From: CAZWZG01 sp964638245
GTDB taxonomy: Bacteria > Pseudomonadota > Alphaproteobacteria > Rhodobacterales > Rhodobacteraceae
Assembly (NCBI GenBank): GCA_964638245.1
Contig: CAZWZG010000084.1
Location: 1 to 13,018 of the forward strand
DNA: 13,018 nt
Direction of reading: 5' to 3'
Of the stretch, positions 1 to 6,253 are shown piece after piece. Every line of letters begins with the position of its first letter. The stretch's first letter is position 1. Under the pieces are notes generated by a model. The model ran no database searches. It saw nothing but the letters and a program-made list of their open reading frames with translations, and had not been told where the DNA came from. The position numbers were made by a program, and so were the translations under genes.

Positions 1-1
1 C

Positions 2-1117
2 CGCTACGAAGACTTCGCTGGCGTCGATCCCGCCTCGGGCACGATCCACGGCGTTCCCGCCACGATGGGCGGCTTCTGGGGCTCGCACCTGGGTGTCATC
101 GACCTCATGCTGGAAAAGGACGGATCCGACTGGCGCGTCGCGTCCCACTCCGTCGAAACCCGCCCCATTTCCAAGCGCAACGAAGACCGCTCGATCACGG
201 CACTTGTCGAAAGCGATCAGACCGTTCTCGACGCCGTGCAGACCGAGCACGCCGAAACGCTCGCCTATGTCCGCCGCGCCGTGGGCAAGACCGCAGCGCC
301 TCTGCATTCCTACTTCGCCCTCGTCGCTGACGACCCCTCCGTCCAGATCGTTTCGATCGCTCAACAATGGTATGTCGAGCAAATGCTGGCAGGCACCGAA
401 TATGCGGGTTTGCCGGTCCTCTCAGCCGCCGCCCCCTTCAAGGCTGGCGGTCGCGGTGGACCGGAGTACTTCACGGACGTGCCCGCAGGCGATGTGGCGA
501 TCAAGAACGTTGCCGACCTCTACCTCTATCCCAACACCGTGCGCGCCGTAAAAGTCTCGGGTGCCGAAGTGCGCGACTGGCTCGAACGCTCTGCAGGCAT
601 GTTCAATCAGGTCGAGCCGGGAAAGGCCGATCAGATCCTCCTGAACAGCGACTTTCCGAGCTACAATTTCGACGTGATCGACGGCGTGACGTATCAGATC
701 GACCTGTCCGAGCCGTCGAAATTCGACCCAAAGGGCGGGTTGATTAACGCAAATGCCAACCGGATCAAGAACCTGATGTTCAACGGTCAGCCGGTCACCG
801 ACGATATGGAATTCGTAATTGCCACGAACAACTATCGTGCCTCTGGCGGCGGCGACTTCCCAGGCGCCAAGGGCGATACGATCATCTTCGAGGCGCCTGA
901 CACCAACCGCGACGTCATCGTGCGTTACATCGTCGAGCAAGGCACGATCCAACCCCGCGCCGACGCGAACTGGACCTTCGCGCCTCTGCCCGGAACCAGC
1001 GTCCTGTTCGACACCGGGCCAGCCGCAGCGGCCTATGCCGACGACGTGCCCGGCGTGACCATTGAGCCCGCCGGTGAAGGTCCGGACGGGTTCGCAAGGT
1101 TCCGCATAGGATTGTAA
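2..1117 (+). CDS. cpdB: 2',3'-cyclic-nucleotide 2'-phosphodiesterase / 3'-nucleotidase, C-terminal part (5' truncated by window)
   Basis: The reading frame is open from base 2 and gives the last 371 residues of a protein whose family is usually about 650 residues. CpdB is a periplasmic bifunctional enzyme that hydrolyses 2',3'-cyclic nucleotides to 3'-nucleotides and then to nucleosides, scavenging phosphate and nucleosides. The visible part holds the end of the metallophosphatase domain and the 5'-nucleotidase C-terminal domain. The tell-tale stretches are PSYNFDVIDGVTYQIDL, NRIKNLMFNGQPV and ATNNYRASGGGDFPG, which form the substrate pocket region in this family. The N-terminal metal-binding motifs and signal peptide lie outside the window. 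The ATG at 65 is internal, because homologous sequence continues upstream of it. The gene ends with TAA just before a GC hairpin and appears unrelated to the operon that follows. Family assignment is secure; the exact nucleotide preference is inferred. Confidence 0.9.
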   Translation, partial: RYEDFAGVDPASGTIHGVPATMGGFWGSHLGVIDLMLEKDGSDWRVASHSVETRPISKRNEDRSITALVESDQTVLDAVQTEHAETLAYVRRAVGKTAAPLHSYFALVADDPSVQIVSIAQQWYVEQMLAGTEYAGLPVLSAAAPFKAGGRGGPEYFTDVPAGDVAIKNVADLYLYPNTVRAVKVSGAEVRDWLERSAGMFNQVEPGKADQILLNSDFPSYNFDVIDGVTYQIDLSEPSKFDPKGGLINANANRIKNLMFNGQPVTDDMEFVIATNNYRASGGGDFPGAKGDTIIFEAPDTNRDVIVRYIVEQGTIQPRADANWTFAPLPGTSVLFDTGPAAAAYADDVPGVTIEPAGEGPDGFARFRIGL

Positions 1118-1126
1118 GAAGGTGTT

Positions 1127-1148
1127 GCGCGGCGCTCACGCGCCGCGC
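1127..1148 (+). terminator. GC-rich hairpin after cpdB, probable terminator
   Basis: The arms GCGCGGCG (1127-1134) and CGCCGCGC (1141-1148) pair perfectly, with one further C-G pair closing a four-base loop. It begins 9 bases after the cpdB stop. There is no T-run behind it, so it may act with Rho or only protect the transcript end. Confidence 0.55.
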
Positions 1149-1494
1149 GCTGCCTCGCTGCGCAGAGGGAAAAATTGGTCACGCTAGCGTCAGACTTCGG
1201 CCTATCAGAATTTTCCTTTCCGCATACTCCGGGCCGGTTATGACGACGGCTCTAGGCACGATGCGAAGTCGATCAATTCTGTTTGCGGACAACAGCCAGA
1301 CTTGATGAACTCCATCCGGCTTTTTGCTACGCGCCTGCCGCACGGCTCTGGGATTTTATTCAGAAGCGTGAAACTGGTGCCCGTTTTCGACCCAAATTCA
1401 CCGATGCTTGCTCAATTCTACGGCATAGATGAACTCCGCATGGGTTTTGGAAAGCTGTCGGGTTTCCACTGAGCGTAACTCGCGCATGCTAGAA
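1149..1494. other. Intergenic region upstream of the guanidine-I leader
   Basis: No convincing gene is visible. Short open frames here lack ribosome sites and recognisable sequence. The promoter of the riboswitch transcript must lie here. The best pair I can see is TTTCCA (1463-1468), 17 bases, then ATGCTA (1486-1491), which is a weak match to the sigma-70 consensus, so the promoter position is unresolved. Confidence 0.4.
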
Positions 1495-1610
1495 GCTGCA
1501 GGATGCTTAGGGTTCCGCCGTCTGTCGGGTCTGGTCCGAGAAGCATCGCCGCGGCGGCAAATTCCGCCCGGTACACGGCGGGGCAAAATCCCGGGAGATC
1601 TCCTGCGCTG
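1495..1610 (+). ncRNA. Guanidine-I riboswitch (ykkC class)
   Basis: The leader shows the conserved blocks of the ykkC/guanidine-I aptamer in the right order and spacing. These are TTAGGGTTCCG (1507-1517), CTGGTCCGAGAAGC (1531-1544) and ACACGGCGGGGCAAAATCCC followed by GGGAGA (1573-1598). Helix P1 is GCAGGA (1498-1503) with TCCTGC (1601-1606). P2 is ATGCTT (1503-1508) with AAGCAT (1541-1546). A third helix is GGCGG (1553-1557) with CCGCC (1564-1568). This RNA class binds free guanidinium and switches on guanidine export or degradation genes. Here it stands ahead of an ABC importer and a GdmH-like hydrolase, which supports guanidine as the substrate of the operon. The calls rest on memory of the consensus, not on a covariance search. 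Confidence 0.93.
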
Positions 1611-1639
1611 GTTTGACCGCGCCTCGTCTCATGTTCCGT

Positions 1640-1683
1640 CCGTGGTCTGGCCATTTCGCAATTGGCGGGACCGAACACGGGGG
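1640..1683 (+). promoter_or_regulatory. Hairpin touching the ribosome site: possible expression platform of the riboswitch
   Basis: CCGT (1640-1643) can pair with ACGG (1677-1680), GGTC (1644-1647) with GACC (1669-1672), and GCCA (1650-1653) with TGGC (1663-1666). The base of this hairpin takes up the first two Gs of the GGGGG ribosome site (1679-1683). A second small hairpin, 1605-1622 (GCGC arms plus a GG/CC pair), competes for the 3' strand of P1. No T-rich intrinsic terminator is visible between aptamer and start codon. Control at translation initiation is therefore more likely than premature termination. The GGGGG lies nine bases before the ATG at 1693 but directly against the ATG at 1684, so 1693 is the better start. 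The alternative pairing with and without ligand was not computed. Confidence 0.4.
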
Positions 1684-1692
1684 ATGACGAGA

Positions 1693-2739
1693 ATGCTGAA
1701 GAAAATTTTGCTGGCGACGACGATCGCTGCGTCCGGGATGCCGGCCATTGCTCAGGAAAAGACCGAGTTCCGGCTGGCATGGTCGATCTATGTGGGCTGG
1801 ATGCCCTGGGGTTATCTTGAAGACAGCGGCATCATGGACAAATGGGCCGACAAGTATGGGATCGATGTCGAGATCGTTCAGATCAACGATTACATCGAGT
1901 CGATCAACCAGTACACCGCGGGGGCGTTTGATGGAGTGTCGGCCACCAATATGGACGCGTTGTCGATCCCGGCGGGTGGCGGTGTGGATACGACCGCTTT
2001 GATCGTAGGGGATTATTCCAACGGCAATGATGCGGTGATCATCAAGGGCGACGGCGATCTGGCCTCGCTGGTGGATAAGCCGGTGAACCTCGTAGAGCTT
2101 TCGGTGTCGCATTACCTGCTGGCGCGGGGGTTGGATAGCGTCGGGCTGTCCGAGCGCGATCTGGATGGGGTGATCAATACGTCGGATGCCGACATGATCG
2201 CAGCCTTTGCAACGGACGATGTCGAAGTGGTCGTGACCTGGAACCCGCTGGTGTCGTCGATCCTTGAGGATCCCTCGGCGACCAAGATCTATGATAGCTC
2301 GGACATTCCGGGCGAGATCATCGACATCATGTTTGTGAATACCGAGACGTTGGCGGCCAACCCGGACTTCGGCAAGGCCGTGGCCGGTGCGTGGTACGAG
2401 GTCATGGGCCTGATGGCTGCGGGTGATGAAGAAGTGCTGACGGCGATGGCCGAAGCGTCGGGGACCGATTTGGCCGGTTACAAAGCGCAGCTGGCGTCGA
2501 CCGAGATGTTCTATGACCCCGCGGACGCCGTGGCCTTCACGTCCGATGATGCGTTGAAGACCACCATGGTCGAGGTGGCCGAGTTCCTCTTTGACAAAGG
2601 CATCTTGGGCGAAGGCGCGCCGAGTGCCGATTTTGTCGGCGTGGAATATCCCGATGGCTCGACCACGGGGGACGCCTCCAACGTCCAGATGCGTTTTGAC
2701 ACCACCTATATGCAAATGGCGGCGGACGGCGCTCTATAA
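1693..2739 (+). CDS. ABC transporter periplasmic binding protein, probably guanidine (urea-carboxylase-region family)
   Basis: This 348-residue secreted solute-binding protein is the recognition component of the importer encoded with the next two genes. The start at 1693 is chosen because GGGGG lies nine bases upstream; a start at 1684 would add three residues and has no room for a ribosome site. A signal peptide is clear: MLKK, a hydrophobic core, and cleavage near AIAQ at about residue 20. The mature part (LAWSIYVGWMPWGYL, TAGAFDGVSATNMDAL, VVTWNPLVSSIL, IIDIMFVNTETL) matches my recollection of the TIGR03427-type binding proteins, named for urea carboxylase clusters and also found beside GdmH in cyanobacteria (Sll1080). 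That family has since been tied to guanidine metabolism, because many 'urea carboxylases' act on guanidine. The guanidine-I leader directly upstream supports the same substrate here. The binding specificity is inference. Confidence 0.88.
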   Translation: MLKKILLATTIAASGMPAIAQEKTEFRLAWSIYVGWMPWGYLEDSGIMDKWADKYGIDVEIVQINDYIESINQYTAGAFDGVSATNMDALSIPAGGGVDTTALIVGDYSNGNDAVIIKGDGDLASLVDKPVNLVELSVSHYLLARGLDSVGLSERDLDGVINTSDADMIAAFATDDVEVVVTWNPLVSSILEDPSATKIYDSSDIPGEIIDIMFVNTETLAANPDFGKAVAGAWYEVMGLMAAGDEEVLTAMAEASGTDLAGYKAQLASTEMFYDPADAVAFTSDDALKTTMVEVAEFLFDKGILGEGAPSADFVGVEYPDGSTTGDASNVQMRFDTTYMQMAADGAL

Positions 2740-2799
2740 GAGCGGCGTTTGCGCGCTCGGGCAGGGCTCGATGCCCCGTTCGAGCGCGGCTCCGATCCC

Positions 2800-3612
2800 A
2801 TGCGGTTTATCAACCAAAAACCCGGCCCCGCGCTCCGGATTTTCCTCACACTTGTGCCCTTCGTGCTGGTGCTGATCGCCTACACGATTGGTTCGGAAAT
2901 CCGGCTGGCGGCGAACCCGCAGGACAAGTTGTTGCCGTCGCTTGGCACCATTGGCGAGACGGCGCAGCGGCTGTTGACGGAAGGGGACCGGCGGTCGGGG
3001 CGGATCCTGTTTTGGTATGATACGGCGATCAGCTTGCGGCGGCTTGGGATCGGCGTTGGCTTGGCGGCGTTGACGGGGCTGATTTTCGGTCTGCTCATCG
3101 GGCTCTTGCCGCATGTGCGTGCGGCCTTTGGCGGGTTTGTCGCGGTGGTCTCGATGATCCCGCCACTGGCGGTTTTGCCCATTCTTTTCATCCTCTTCGG
3201 CCTTGGGGAGGTCTCGAAGATCGTGTTGATCTTTGTCGGGATCACGCCGTTTTTGATCCGTGACCTGGCGCAGCGGACGATTGAGATCCCGAGCGAGCAG
3301 ATTGTGAAAGCGCAGACACTGGGGGCGTCGTCGTTTGTGATCCTGGCGCGGGTGGCCTTGCCACAGGTGCTGCCCCGGCTGATCCAGTCGGTGCGGTTGT
3401 CGCTTGGTCCCGCTTGGCTCTTTCTAATTGCGGCGGAGGCGATCGCTTCGGACCTTGGGCTTGGGTATCGGATCTTTCTGGTGCGCCGGTTTCTCGCGAT
3501 GGACGTCATCCTGACTTACGTCATCTGGATCACGCTTCTGGCGTTCCTCATCGACCTAGGCCTGCGCACCCTCTCGCGGCGGGCGTTTCCGTGGTCGGAG
3601 GGTGGGCTATGA
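2800..3612 (+). CDS. ABC transporter permease of the guanidine-linked importer
   Basis: This 270-residue inner-membrane protein has about six hydrophobic segments, beginning with IFLTLVPFVLVLIAYTIG near residue 13. Later segments include LAALTGLIFGLLIGLL and PPLAVLPILFILFGLG. The cytoplasmic EAA loop that docks on the ATPase is visible as AQTLGASSF followed by ARVALPQVLP. It belongs to the binding-protein-dependent permeases of the taurine/nitrate/SsuC type. The ATG at 2800 is preferred over an in-frame TTG at 2749, which would add a charged, non-membrane leader; the ribosome site is weak in either case. It begins 60 bases after the binding-protein gene. Its stop forms an ATGA overlap with a short open frame that runs through the GC-rich repeat towards the ATPase. 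Confidence 0.87.
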   Translation: MRFINQKPGPALRIFLTLVPFVLVLIAYTIGSEIRLAANPQDKLLPSLGTIGETAQRLLTEGDRRSGRILFWYDTAISLRRLGIGVGLAALTGLIFGLLIGLLPHVRAAFGGFVAVVSMIPPLAVLPILFILFGLGEVSKIVLIFVGITPFLIRDLAQRTIEIPSEQIVKAQTLGASSFVILARVALPQVLPRLIQSVRLSLGPAWLFLIAAEAIASDLGLGYRIFLVRRFLAMDVILTYVIWITLLAFLIDLGLRTLSRRAFPWSEGGL

Positions 3613-3787
3613 CGCACTTCGCTAAGGGCCGCCCTCTATCCTCGGGGAGGCTCAATCCCTTTCAAGGCGTTGCCGAAAGCGCATCGACCGACCGCCTCAC
3701 CCGGCTGCAGCAAGCCCCCTCCCCGTGGGGGAGGGTCGGGGGCGGCCCGGGTTATCCCCCGGGCCCGGCGCTCCGCGGAGGCGTTTT
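3613..3787 (+). repeat. GC-rich palindromic intergenic repeat inserted between permease and ATPase
   Basis: This stretch separates two genes that would normally overlap. It contains two strong hairpins: CCCTCCCC (3717-3724) with GGGGAGGG (3728-3735) around a three-base loop, and GGCCCGGG (3744-3751) with CCCGGGCC (3758-3765) around a six-base loop. A small palindrome CTCCGCGGAG (3771-3780) follows and overlaps the ATPase ribosome site. Read in frame from 3609 it gives a 60-residue peptide containing SPWGRVGGGPG, a well-known signature of spurious peptides from dispersed palindromic repeats in proteobacterial genomes. I therefore read it as a mobile or dispersed repeat, not a gene. Copies elsewhere in the genome would be needed to prove this. 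Confidence 0.6.
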
Positions 3788-4555
3788 ATGAGCTTTGTTC
3801 GCGTCCGTGATATCTTCCAATCCTATGGCAACCGCCCGATCATCGAGCGGATCAATCTCGATGTGGAAGAAGGCGAATTTGTTTCGATTGTCGGGGCGTC
3901 GGGCTGTGGGAAGTCGACCTTCCTCCGCCTGTTGCTCGCCCAGGAAAACCCCACGCGGGGCTCGATCACCATTGACGGCAACCTGCCCGCCGTAGAGCCC
4001 GGGCCCGAGCGCGGCGTCGTCTTTCAGCGCTATTCGGTTTTCCCGCATATGACGGCGCTTCAGAACATCATGGCCGCCGAGGGCTTTGCCACGCGCTGGG
4101 GGGCCCTGAGCGGCGCCGCCAAGCGCGCCTCGCGCGAGCGGGCTGAGGCCACGCTGGAGCGGATCGGGCTTGACCATGTGGCGCATCAGTACCCGGCCTC
4201 CCTGTCCGGCGGCATGCAGCAGCGGCTTGCGATTGGGCAGGCGTTGACCGCAACCCCGCGGGTCCTTCTGCTGGACGAACCCTTTGGGGCGCTCGACCCC
4301 GGTACGCGCTTGTCGATGCACGACTTTCTGGCAGAGCTGCGGGCCGAACAGCCCATGACCGTTTTCATGGTCAGCCACGATCTGGAAGAGGCCTTCAAGC
4401 TTGGCGACCGCGTCCTTGTCTTCGACAAGCCGCGCTGGGACCAGACCGACCCGAACGCCTATGGCGCCACCATCACTTACGATTTCGACGCCCGCGATGG
4501 CGGGATTCCGTTTCAGCGGATCAAGGAGGAGACACATGTATTTCGAGCGACCTGA
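3788..4555 (+). CDS. ABC transporter ATP-binding protein of the guanidine-linked importer
   Basis: This 255-residue cytoplasmic ATPase energises the importer. All nucleotide-binding elements are present: Walker A GASGCGKST (36-44), Q-loop glutamine 80, signature LSGGMQQR (139-146), Walker B VLLLDE (159-164), D-loop (GALD, 167-170) and the switch histidine 197. It is closest to the SsuB/TauB/NrtD branch. The start at 3788 is set by GGAGG six bases upstream, at 3777-3781; that site lies at the edge of the preceding GC-rich repeat. The C-terminal tail after about residue 205 is unlike the usual SsuB/TauB type (FDKPRWDQTDPNAYG). Such a tail may be particular to this transporter subgroup. The last 20 bases overlap the start of the GdmH-like gene, so translation of the two is probably coupled. 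Confidence 0.88.
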   Translation: MSFVRVRDIFQSYGNRPIIERINLDVEEGEFVSIVGASGCGKSTFLRLLLAQENPTRGSITIDGNLPAVEPGPERGVVFQRYSVFPHMTALQNIMAAEGFATRWGALSGAAKRASRERAEATLERIGLDHVAHQYPASLSGGMQQRLAIGQALTATPRVLLLDEPFGALDPGTRLSMHDFLAELRAEQPMTVFMVSHDLEEAFKLGDRVLVFDKPRWDQTDPNAYGATITYDFDARDGGIPFQRIKEETHVFRAT

Positions 4556-5780
4556 GCGCACCCGCTCGCACCACCCGGCCGATCAGGCCCGGAATGAGCG
4601 GCGCCATCACCATCCCGACCTGACCAAACTGCGCGGCTGGAAGGCCATGCAGGCCGAGGCGGACATTCCCGAGGGCCGCTGGGATGAGGAGCGTCGCTGG
4701 GCGCTGAAGATGGGCCTGACCGGAGCCGACAGCATCGAGGACAAGTCGATCCCGACCTTTGCACGGGGCGAGTTGCCGCACTACGCCGGGATCAACACGT
4801 TTCTGAAGGCGCCCTATGCCGAGGATGTCTCGGAAGTGAAACACTACGATGCCACTGTTCTGGGAATCCCCTTCGATGGCGGCACAACGTATCGCCCCGG
4901 TACGCGTTTTGGCCCCCAAGGCGTGCGCAAGATATCGGCCCTTTATACGCCCTATAACTACGAAATTGGCGTCGACCTACGCGAGCAGATGACGCTTTGC
5001 GATGCCGGCGACGTCTTCACCATCCCCGCGAACCTGGAAAAAAGCTTCGACCAGATCACGCGCGCTGTCAGCCACGTGGCTTCGTCAGGCTCTTTCCCGA
5101 TCATGATTGGGGGGGACCACTCGATTGGGTTCCCGTGTGTGCGCGGCATCGCGGACTGCACTTCCAAGAAAATCGGTATCGTCCATTTCGACCGCCACGC
5201 GGATATCCAGGAAAAGGACCTCGACGAGCGGATGCACACCACGCCGTGGTTCCATGCCACCAACATGCCGAACGTTCCGGCGAAGAACCTTGTTCAGGTC
5301 GGCATCGGCGGCTGGCAGGTCCCGCGCGAGGCGGTCAAGGTCGCGCGCGAGCGGCAAACCAACATCATAACCATGTCCGACATGGAGAAGATGGGCATCG
5401 ACAAGACCGCCGAAATGGCGCTGGAGATGGCATGGGACGGTGTCGACATGGTTTATATGTCCTTTGACATTGACAGCATCGACTGCGGCTTCGTGCCCGG
5501 AACGGGCTGGCCCGAGCCGGGCGGGTTCTTGCCCCGCGAAGCGCTGGCGCTGGCGTCCAAAGTCGCCGCCGAAGGGCTGTGCGGTATGGAACTGGTCGAA
5601 GTTTCGCCGCCCTATGACACCTCCGACATCACCGCGCTCATGGGAACCCGAGTGATCGTGGATGTACTGGGCGCGATGGTTTCAAACGGGGTCATGGGCA
5701 AGCACAAGGCCCATATCGACAAACCGGTCAGCATCCCGGCGGGCGAGTTCGAAGGGCGGAGGTGGTCCAATGCCCCATGA
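4536..5780 (+). CDS. gdmH: Agmatinase-family ureohydrolase, probable Ni2+-dependent guanidine hydrolase
   Basis: This 414-residue enzyme of the arginase/agmatinase fold would hydrolyse guanidine to urea and ammonia. The metal ligands are all in place: His195 in GGDHS, Asp219/His221/Asp223 in FDRHADIQ, and Asp311/Asp313 in SFDIDSID. The loop GTGWPEPGG carries Trp325 where agmatinases commonly have Thr or Ser. The protein also has an N-terminal extension of roughly 80-90 residues before the catalytic fold. It resembles Synechocystis Sll1077 (GdmH) as I remember it, especially the DRH motif and the segment DLDERMHTTPWFH. The guanidine-I riboswitch and the importer in the same operon support guanidine rather than agmatine. 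AAGGAGGA (4523-4530) sets the start five bases downstream, inside the ATPase gene. Residues 11-27 are rich in His and Arg (HHP, RRHHHPDL). Agmatinase or another guanidino-acid hydrolase remains possible. Confidence 0.87.
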   Translation: MYFERPERTRSHHPADQARNERRHHHPDLTKLRGWKAMQAEADIPEGRWDEERRWALKMGLTGADSIEDKSIPTFARGELPHYAGINTFLKAPYAEDVSEVKHYDATVLGIPFDGGTTYRPGTRFGPQGVRKISALYTPYNYEIGVDLREQMTLCDAGDVFTIPANLEKSFDQITRAVSHVASSGSFPIMIGGDHSIGFPCVRGIADCTSKKIGIVHFDRHADIQEKDLDERMHTTPWFHATNMPNVPAKNLVQVGIGGWQVPREAVKVARERQTNIITMSDMEKMGIDKTAEMALEMAWDGVDMVYMSFDIDSIDCGFVPGTGWPEPGGFLPREALALASKVAAEGLCGMELVEVSPPYDTSDITALMGTRVIVDVLGAMVSNGVMGKHKAHIDKPVSIPAGEFEGRRWSNAP

Positions 5781-6219
5781 TCACAGCCACGACCATGAGC
5801 ACCATCACCATGGCCATGGGCACAACCATGCCCACGGCGATCATCTGCACAGTCACCCACACGAGGATGACCCTGCCGGCGACCTGCAAATCCTAGCCAG
5901 CGAGTTCATCGAAGGGTTCACTACGGCGCGCGACAAAGCGGCGTTCCTTCGCTTGGCGGACATCCCACTCGAAATCGCGGACCCCGAGGGTGGACCGCCG
6001 CTCAAGCTTGTTGACGTCAACCTTTCGATCGAGTGGCAGGTCGGGACCGCCTCGCCGTCCTTTGGTTCGCAAGAGCTTTGCTACCTGCCGTTTCCTGGTA
6101 GCATGATCAAGGAACGATCGAACCTAGCTTTTGTGTATGTATCTGCGAAGTCAAAGATGGCCGTCGATCTAAGAGATCGACTCCTTGAAAGGGAACGAGA
6201 ACACTTCAAGAAGACCTAG
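5770..6219 (+). CDS. Histidine-rich protein, candidate nickel-binding partner of the guanidine hydrolase
   Basis: This 149-residue protein opens with a metal-binding tail: 16 of the first 34 residues are His, alternating with Asp, Glu, Gly and Ser (HDHSHDHEHHHH and onwards). The remaining 115 residues contain one Cys and match no family I recognise. They begin with an acidic amphipathic stretch (LQILASEFIEGF), continue with a likely beta-rich middle (LKLVDVNLSIEWQV) and end in a basic, probably helical segment (LRDRLLEREREHFKK). There is no HypA zinc site (CxxC) and no HypB P-loop. The start codon overlaps the gdmH stop by 11 bases, with GGAGG (5758-5762) seven bases before it, so the two products are likely made together. 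His-rich tails of this kind bind or store Ni2+ in HypB, UreE and SlyD. The role as a nickel chaperone or store for GdmH is inference. The second half has noticeably lower GC than its neighbours. Confidence 0.8.
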   Translation: MPHDHSHDHEHHHHGHGHNHAHGDHLHSHPHEDDPAGDLQILASEFIEGFTTARDKAAFLRLADIPLEIADPEGGPPLKLVDVNLSIEWQVGTASPSFGSQELCYLPFPGSMIKERSNLAFVYVSAKSKMAVDLRDRLLEREREHFKKT

Positions 6220-6228
6220 TTTCTCAAT

Positions 6229-6253
6229 CCGAAACCGGCGGGTCGGCTTTCGG
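6229..6253 (+). terminator. Hairpin just after the operon, weak terminator candidate
   Basis: CCGAAA (6229-6234) pairs with TTTCGG (6248-6253), and CCG (6235-6237) with CGG (6244-6246), leaving one bulged C. It begins 9 bases after the stop of the His-rich gene. No T-run follows, so termination is only a possibility. Confidence 0.3.

Noticed and set aside
1429..1692. Extended start for the first binding protein at 1429
   Set aside because: The extension would translate through the guanidine-I aptamer and bury the signal peptide; GGGGG before 1693 gives the real start.
1507..2715. 402-residue minus-strand frame
   Set aside because: Lies entirely opposite the signal-peptide-bearing binding protein, has no recognisable domain, and reads as a His/Arg-rich shadow of the plus-strand codon bias.
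3752..4561. 269-residue minus-strand frame opposite the first ATPase
   Set aside because: The plus strand has all ABC ATPase motifs; the opposite frame has none of any family.
1684..5780. Urea uptake linked to urea carboxylase, as the binding-protein family name suggests
   Set aside because: No urea carboxylase or allophanate hydrolase gene is here, and the leader RNA is of the guanidine-I class; the family name predates recognition of guanidine as the substrate.
5770..6219. His-rich gene as HypA, HypB, UreE or a ZnuA/CzcD-type transporter
   Set aside because: It has no CxxC zinc sites, no P-loop and no membrane segments; only the His-rich tail is shared with such proteins.
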